From an uncultured Oscillospiraceae bacterium (lineage in GTDB: Bacteria; Bacillota; Clostridia; Oscillospirales; Oscillospiraceae), in the NCBI GenBank assembly GCA_934589145.1, contig CAKTNW010000002.1, forward strand, positions 1 through 64,000: a DNA stretch of 64,000 bases, read 5' to 3'. This document shows, piece by piece, positions 59,660 through 64,000 of this stretch (the stretch's first letter is position 1; each line of letters opens with the position of its first letter). The position numbers and the translations under genes are program-made. A model generated the notes under the pieces. The model was not told where the DNA came from. It saw only the letters and a list, made by a program, of their open reading frames with translations, and searched no databases.

Positions 59660-60544
59660 CTAACGCACCTGCATCAACCGCACCATATCCTCCGGCAGCG
59701 GTGCCACGATATGCAGCAGTTCCTTCGTCAGGGGATGGCGCAGCCAGAGCTCATAGCTGTGGAGGGCCGGGCGGGGGATGAGGGCCTTATCTTCCGCGCC
59801 GTAGAGCCAGTCGCCGGTGAGGGGATGGCCGATGGCCGCCATGTGGAGGCGGAGCTGGTGGGTGCGGCCAGTGATGGGCCGCAGCCGCAGCAGGGCGCGG
59901 CCATGGGACACGGACAGAACCTCGTACTCCGTGCGGGAGGGCAGGCCCTCCGGGTCGATGCTGCGCTTGAGCAGCGACCCCGGCTGGCGGCTGATGGGCA
60001 GGTCGATGGTGCCCTGCGTGGGCTGGGGCACGCCGTCGCAGATGCCGCGATACTCCCGGCGGAAGTCGTCGGTGTGGAGGATGGCCATGCAGCGCTGGTG
60101 CATATAGCCGTTCTTGGCCACCGCCATCACGCCGGTGACGCCCCGATCCAGCCGGTTGACGGGGTGGAAGGTATCGCAGCCCAGATAGTGGGCCACCGCC
60201 CCCGCCACGGTGACGGTCTCCTCCGTCAGGGCCGCCGAGTGGACGGTGATCCCGGCGGGCTTGTTGAGGATCAGCAGATCCTCGTCCTCCCACAGCACGT
60301 CCAGGGGATAGTCCACGGGGACGACGGGGTTCTCCGCAGGCGGGTCGGACACGTCCGCCGTCAGCACGTCGCCCTCGTGGGCCACGGCGCGGACGGTGAC
60401 GGGGCGGCCGTTCAGCAGAATGGCGTTCTCCCGCCACTTGAGGGACTTCAGCAGGGAGGAGGACAGGCCCAGCTCCTGCCGCAGCAGGTGCCTGACCGAC
60501 TGGCCGGACAGCTCCGGCGTGATGGGCAGCGTCAGGATACGCAT
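59660..60544 (-). CDS. RluA-family pseudouridine synthase
   Basis: 294-residue rRNA/tRNA pseudouridine synthase with an N-terminal S4-like segment and the catalytic-aspartate motif NRLDRGVTG (about residues 129-137; HRLD in many relatives), followed by the RPITGRTHQLRLHMAAIGHPLTGD block. I chose the ATG at 60544 because AAAGGAGG precedes it; the frame extends 17 codons upstream. Target uridine cannot be assigned. Confidence 0.93.
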   Translation of the reverse strand: MRILTLPITPELSGQSVRHLLRQELGLSSSLLKSLKWRENAILLNGRPVTVRAVAHEGDVLTADVSDPPAENPVVPVDYPLDVLWEDEDLLILNKPAGITVHSAALTEETVTVAGAVAHYLGCDTFHPVNRLDRGVTGVMAVAKNGYMHQRCMAILHTDDFRREYRGICDGVPQPTQGTIDLPISRQPGSLLKRSIDPEGLPSRTEYEVLSVSHGRALLRLRPITGRTHQLRLHMAAIGHPLTGDWLYGAEDKALIPRPALHSYELWLRHPLTKELLHIVAPLPEDMVRLMQVR

Positions 60545-60670
60545 GGGCGGAGCCTCCTTTTTTCGGAAAATTTGTGGAAATATAGTATAGCACAACGGGA
60601 CAAAATATGATAGACTATATCGACATGATCAGAACAACCTCTGAAAAAACGGAGAAAGGACAACAAAATT

Positions 60671-61780
60671 ATGGCTTCTAAGGTATATTTTGCCGATCTG
60701 CGTGCCGATTATCATGAGAATTTGCAGCAAAAGCTGACGCGGCTGATGAAGACGGCGGGGATGGGCGAGATCGATTTCAACGAAAAATTTGTGGCCATCA
60801 AGCTGCACTTCGGTGAGCCGGGCAACCTGGCCTATCTGCGGCCCAACTGGGCCAAGACCGTGGCGGACTTCGTGAAGGAGCGGGGCGGCAAGCCCTTCCT
60901 GACCGACTGCAACACGCTGTATGTGGGCGGGCGGAAGAACGCTCTGGATCACATGGACAGCGCCATGGTCAACGGCTTCAACTACATGACCACCGGTTGC
61001 CAGATCATCATTGCCGACGGCCTGAAGGGCAACGACGAGGTGGAGGTGCCCGTGGTGGGCGGCGAGTATGTGAAAAACGCCAAGATCGGCCGGGCCGTCA
61101 TGGACGCGGACGTGTTCATCTCCCTGACCCACTTCAAGGGCCACGAGACGGCGGGCTACGGCGGCTGCCTGAAGAACATCGGCATGGGCTGCGGCAGCCG
61201 GGCCGGCAAGATGGAGCAGCACAACGCGGGCAAGCCCCATGTGAACCAGGAGCTGTGCGTGGGCTGCGGCCAGTGCCGCAAGATCTGCGCCCACGGCGCG
61301 CCGGTGATCACCGACCGGAAGGCGGCCATCGACCACGACAAGTGCGTGGGCTGCGGCCGCTGCATCGCCGTGTGTCCCAAGAACGCGGTGCAGATCAACT
61401 GGGATGAATCCACCAGCAACCTGAACCGCAAGATCGCCGAGTACACCAAGGCGGTGGTGGACGGCCGTCCCTGCTTTCACATCTCGCTGGTTATCGACGT
61501 GTCCCCCAACTGCGACTGCCACAGCGAGAACGACATGGCCATCGTGCCCAACGTGGGCATGTTCGCCTCCTTCGATCCCGTGGCGCTGGACATGGCCTGC
61601 ATCGACGCGGTGAACGCCCAGACGCCCCTGCACGGCAGCGCGGCGGACTGCCCGGAGGATCATGCGCACGCCCATGACCACTTCCAGCGCATCCATCCCG
61701 ACACCGACTGGCGCAGCTGCCTGGAGCACGGCGAGAAGCTGGGCCTGGGCACAAGGGAATATGAGCTGATCAAGATCTGA
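60671..61780 (+). CDS. DUF362-domain protein with two 4Fe-4S clusters
   Basis: 369-residue protein with an N-terminal DUF362 domain (KVYFADLRADYHENLQQKL start; GHETAGYGGCLKNIGMG block) and a central ferredoxin insert with two cluster motifs (CVGCGQCRKIC and CVGCGRCIAVCP). A His-rich stretch (HAHAHDHF) lies near the C-terminus. DUF362 iron-sulfur proteins are widespread in anaerobes, with no settled function; a redox or maturation role is likely. Monocistronic with its own terminator. Confidence 0.9.
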   Translation: MASKVYFADLRADYHENLQQKLTRLMKTAGMGEIDFNEKFVAIKLHFGEPGNLAYLRPNWAKTVADFVKERGGKPFLTDCNTLYVGGRKNALDHMDSAMVNGFNYMTTGCQIIIADGLKGNDEVEVPVVGGEYVKNAKIGRAVMDADVFISLTHFKGHETAGYGGCLKNIGMGCGSRAGKMEQHNAGKPHVNQELCVGCGQCRKICAHGAPVITDRKAAIDHDKCVGCGRCIAVCPKNAVQINWDESTSNLNRKIAEYTKAVVDGRPCFHISLVIDVSPNCDCHSENDMAIVPNVGMFASFDPVALDMACIDAVNAQTPLHGSAADCPEDHAHAHDHFQRIHPDTDWRSCLEHGEKLGLGTREYELIKI

Positions 61781-61790
61781 GTTGGCAAAA

Positions 61791-61822
61791 GAAAAGACCG
61801 GTGCATGGCACCGGTCTTTTTA
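61791..61822. terminator. Bidirectional intrinsic terminator
   Basis: AAAAGACCGGTGC / GCACCGGTCTTTT stem with loop ATG, with T5 following on the plus strand, after the DUF362 gene. Confidence 0.92.
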
Positions 61823-61882
61823 TTATATATCGAAGGATAAAGCCCATTTATGAAATGTCTCAGGAGATGCTTTGATGACATG

Positions 61883-64000
61883 CTATGCGTTTGGTGATTT
61901 TTCCTGTATTTCCATCAGAATGCTCTCGAGAATATTGATGTCGATGGGCTTGGAAATGTGAGCGGTCATGCCCGCGTCAAGACAGCTCTGAACGTCATCG
62001 GCAAAGGCGTTTGCCGTCATGGCAATGATGGGGATTCTTTGTCCAAGGGGATTGCTGCTGTGCCGTATGGCGCGAGTGGCGTCCAGGCCGTTCATAACGG
62101 GCATCTGCATATCCATCAGGATCGCCTGATAGTCCCCCTCGCGGACATGGGAAAAGGCTTCCACCAGCTGTGCGCCATCGGGATAGATGTCACATGCGGC
62201 TCCATACAGCTCCATCAGCGCCGTCAGGATTTCGGCGTTCAGGCTGTTGTCCTCGGCGCACAGAAAGCGCATACCGTTGAGAATGGACATGGTCTCTTCC
62301 TCCTGGATAGCGTCGGCATTGCGCTTTTGCCGGATGGCGTCGGCCAGCTGCGACAGGAAGAGCGGTCTTGCCAGCACACCGTCCACTCCGGCGGCAGACA
62401 GAGAGCTATGGTGGTGATCCGCGTGAGCGTGATCGGTATAAAAGATAAGAAGCTTTTGTCGCGCCGCCCTGCGCAGAGTGTCCGCAAGGGTGGGCAGCTT
62501 CTGACCGCAGCAGCCGGACAGAAGAACGACATCCACTTCCTCTTGCCGCAGCAGCGGTACCGCGTCGTTTACGCTGCCGGACACAAACACGTTAAGCCCG
62601 GATTCACAGGTCATAGCCTTTACGTTTCCCGCAAATTGAGGATCATCTGTGATCAGAAGAATGCCGGAAGCGTCTGCGTGACATGTGGTGCCGCGGTCGA
62701 TAGGAAGGGAGAGCGTCACCTGAAAGCGGCTGCCTTTGCCCGGCTCGCTCTCCACGGTGATCTCGCCGCCCATCAGGTCAACGATGTTCTTGGTAATGGC
62801 CATGCCCAGACCGGTGCCCTGCACCTTGTTTGTGGTGGAACTTTCACCGCGGGTAAACGGGTCGAAAATATGGGCCAGAAATTCCTGGGTCATGCCATAG
62901 CCGTTGTCGGATACCGTGATGCGAAGTGAGGTGTGTTCCGTGTCGGTACCGGGGAGTTCGACGATATCAAGGCGGATCATGCCGCCATAGGGCGTGTATT
63001 TTACCGCGTTGGACAGCAGATTGACCAGGATCTGCCCCAGGCGCATACTGTCGCCCATCAGGAATTCATGTGCCACATTATGGGTGCGGATCATAAAATC
63101 CTGCGCCTTTTCCGCCGCGCGGGGGCGGATGATGCTGTCGATCTGGCTGACCTGCTCGGCAAGGCTTACCGGCTCCCTGACAATACGGATCTTTCCCGCC
63201 TCGATCTTGCTCATATCCAGCACGTCGTTGATCAGGGCCAGCATATGCTGGCCGGAGGTGTGGGCCTTGCGGATATAGTCGCGCATTTTGTCCGACAGGT
63301 GCTGCTCGTTCTCCATCAGGCGGGTAATGCCCAGAATGGCGTTCATAGGCGTGCGGATGTCGTGGGACATGTTGGTGAGGAACTCGCTCTTGGCACGGTT
63401 GGCGGCCCTGGCCTCCTGTGTAGCGGATTCCGCCAGCTTTACCGCGGCGGACAGCTCACGGTTGACGGCGGACAGCTTGTCGTTATTCTCTCGTTCGATG
63501 GCCAGGTTCCGCTTCTGGCTCACTGTCAGAATGACGGTGATCACAATGGCGCAGGTAATGACCAGTGTGATGGCAAAGGAAAAGACCATCCGTGTCGTGG
63601 TATCCACCAGCAAGACGATGTCCTGGGCCACATAGTCTGACGACACCAGAAACAAAAGCGTCCAGTCCGCGTTATTCATCCTTTTCAGGGCGTAATAGTA
63701 TTCGTCCCCGTTCAGCACCGCATTGGAATAGGCGAGGCCGTTGCTGTCAAGCTCATACTTGGCGGCCTCAAACGAGGTGCCGTGGAGATAGGTCATCTCC
63801 TTCAGTGTAGCATAAGCGTTGTAGCCCAGCAGCGTGTCGTCGCCGCTGCTGAAGATGCGACCGCCGTAGGGATCCAGCACATAGACGCTGTTGTTATTGT
63901 CATACGCCTCGCAGGAGAAGAAGGGGTTCAGCTCCGCCAGCCGACAGGACAGACCAAAATACGTCAGCCGTATAACATCGCCGCCGTCCTGAACGGTCAC
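61883..64000 (-). CDS. Hybrid sensor histidine kinase/response regulator (5' end outside window)
   Basis: At least 705 residues; the frame runs off the right edge, so the N-terminus is missing. Seen in order: part of an extracellular Cache-like sensor, a membrane segment (about residues 135-160 of the visible part), a coiled coil, HisKA with the phospho-acceptor histidine in NMSHDIRTPMNAILG, HATPase_c with NLLSNAVKYT, DNGYGM and GTGLGMAI, then a degenerate receiver-like domain without the usual DMQMP motif and a complete receiver with phospho-acceptor aspartate in AILMDMQMPVMNG. Hybrid kinases of this form usually signal to a separate output protein. Confidence 0.92.
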   Translation of the reverse strand: MTVQDGGDVIRLTYFGLSCRLAELNPFFSCEAYDNNNSVYVLDPYGGRIFSSGDDTLLGYNAYATLKEMTYLHGTSFEAAKYELDSNGLAYSNAVLNGDEYYYALKRMNNADWTLLFLVSSDYVAQDIVLLVDTTTRMVFSFAITLVITCAIVITVILTVSQKRNLAIERENNDKLSAVNRELSAAVKLAESATQEARAANRAKSEFLTNMSHDIRTPMNAILGITRLMENEQHLSDKMRDYIRKAHTSGQHMLALINDVLDMSKIEAGKIRIVREPVSLAEQVSQIDSIIRPRAAEKAQDFMIRTHNVAHEFLMGDSMRLGQILVNLLSNAVKYTPYGGMIRLDIVELPGTDTEHTSLRITVSDNGYGMTQEFLAHIFDPFTRGESSTTNKVQGTGLGMAITKNIVDLMGGEITVESEPGKGSRFQVTLSLPIDRGTTCHADASGILLITDDPQFAGNVKAMTCESGLNVFVSGSVNDAVPLLRQEEVDVVLLSGCCGQKLPTLADTLRRAARQKLLIFYTDHAHADHHHSSLSAAGVDGVLARPLFLSQLADAIRQKRNADAIQEEETMSILNGMRFLCAEDNSLNAEILTALMELYGAACDIYPDGAQLVEAFSHVREGDYQAILMDMQMPVMNGLDATRAIRHSSNPLGQRIPIIAMTANAFADDVQSCLDAGMTAHISKPIDINILESILMEIQEKSPNA

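Noticed and set aside
1..64000. tRNA, rRNA, CRISPR array, complete insertion sequence or replication origin
   Set aside because: No cloverleaf, rRNA segment, regular spaced repeats, transposase or DnaA-box cluster was found on reading both strands; a covariance search was not possible here.

Overview
This 64-kb window is GC-rich Firmicute chromosome. It carries Gram-positive ribosome-binding sites, many intrinsic terminators, a 2-oxoacid:ferredoxin oxidoreductase with phosphate butyryltransferase and butyrate kinase, an ECF transporter, a dockerin protein and an S-layer-homology protein. Together these point to a strictly anaerobic, amino-acid-fermenting gut Clostridium relative, probably Oscillospiraceae (Oscillibacter/Flavonifractor type). 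That placement is inference from gene content. I saw no rRNA, tRNA, CRISPR array or intact insertion sequence.

Layout. 1-6.2 kb: PatB/MalY-type C-S lyase with a YeiH-family exporter, a LysR regulator divergent from a MATE pump, a DUF2000 protein and an AraC regulator. 6.2-12.2 kb: a 1476-residue surface protein with a flavinylation motif and GLUG repeats, then a membrane protein; both have long leaders with palindromic operators. 12.2-25 kb: a second MATE pump with an attenuator-like leader, alkyltransferase, HD protein, CoA-transferase, HEAT protein, an LtaS-like sulfatase fused to SLH-like repeats, PhzF, and an M20 hydrolase/carrier pair facing a LysR gene. 25-34 kb: a LysR gene divergent from a nine-gene operon (aminotransferase, MFS carrier, P-loop protein, ferredoxin, VOR alpha/beta/gamma, Ptb, Buk). 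It should convert branched-chain amino acids to branched-chain fatty acids with ATP gain. 34-47 kb: a beta-helix lipoprotein, a serine-recombinase remnant, an orphan ABC ATPase, DUF4317, two small exported proteins, LysR/BrnQ, and a leucine-rich-repeat protein with a dockerin.

47-60 kb: an AraC gene divergent from a three-gene ECF importer, a MATE pump, a metallo-beta-lactamase-fold/ATC-hydrolase-like/methyltransferase operon, a P1B-type ATPase with a DUF6110-like protein, and a BAAT-type acyl hydrolase. 60-64 kb: a pseudouridine synthase, a DUF362 ferredoxin-like protein and a hybrid sensor kinase that runs off the window.

The strongest unifying signal is a palindrome, GTTAG-N6-CTAAC, found nine times (seven exact in the arms, two with one mismatch). 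Five of these sites sit just downstream of near-consensus promoters, where a repressor would block transcription. They tie the ECF importer, the MBL/ATC-hydrolase/methyltransferase operon, the BAAT hydrolase, the flavinylated surface protein and a membrane protein into one apparent regulon, and they mark two promoters with no recognised gene downstream. I infer a metal- or metallophore-related stress regulon. The regulator is not in the window and the inducing signal is unproven.
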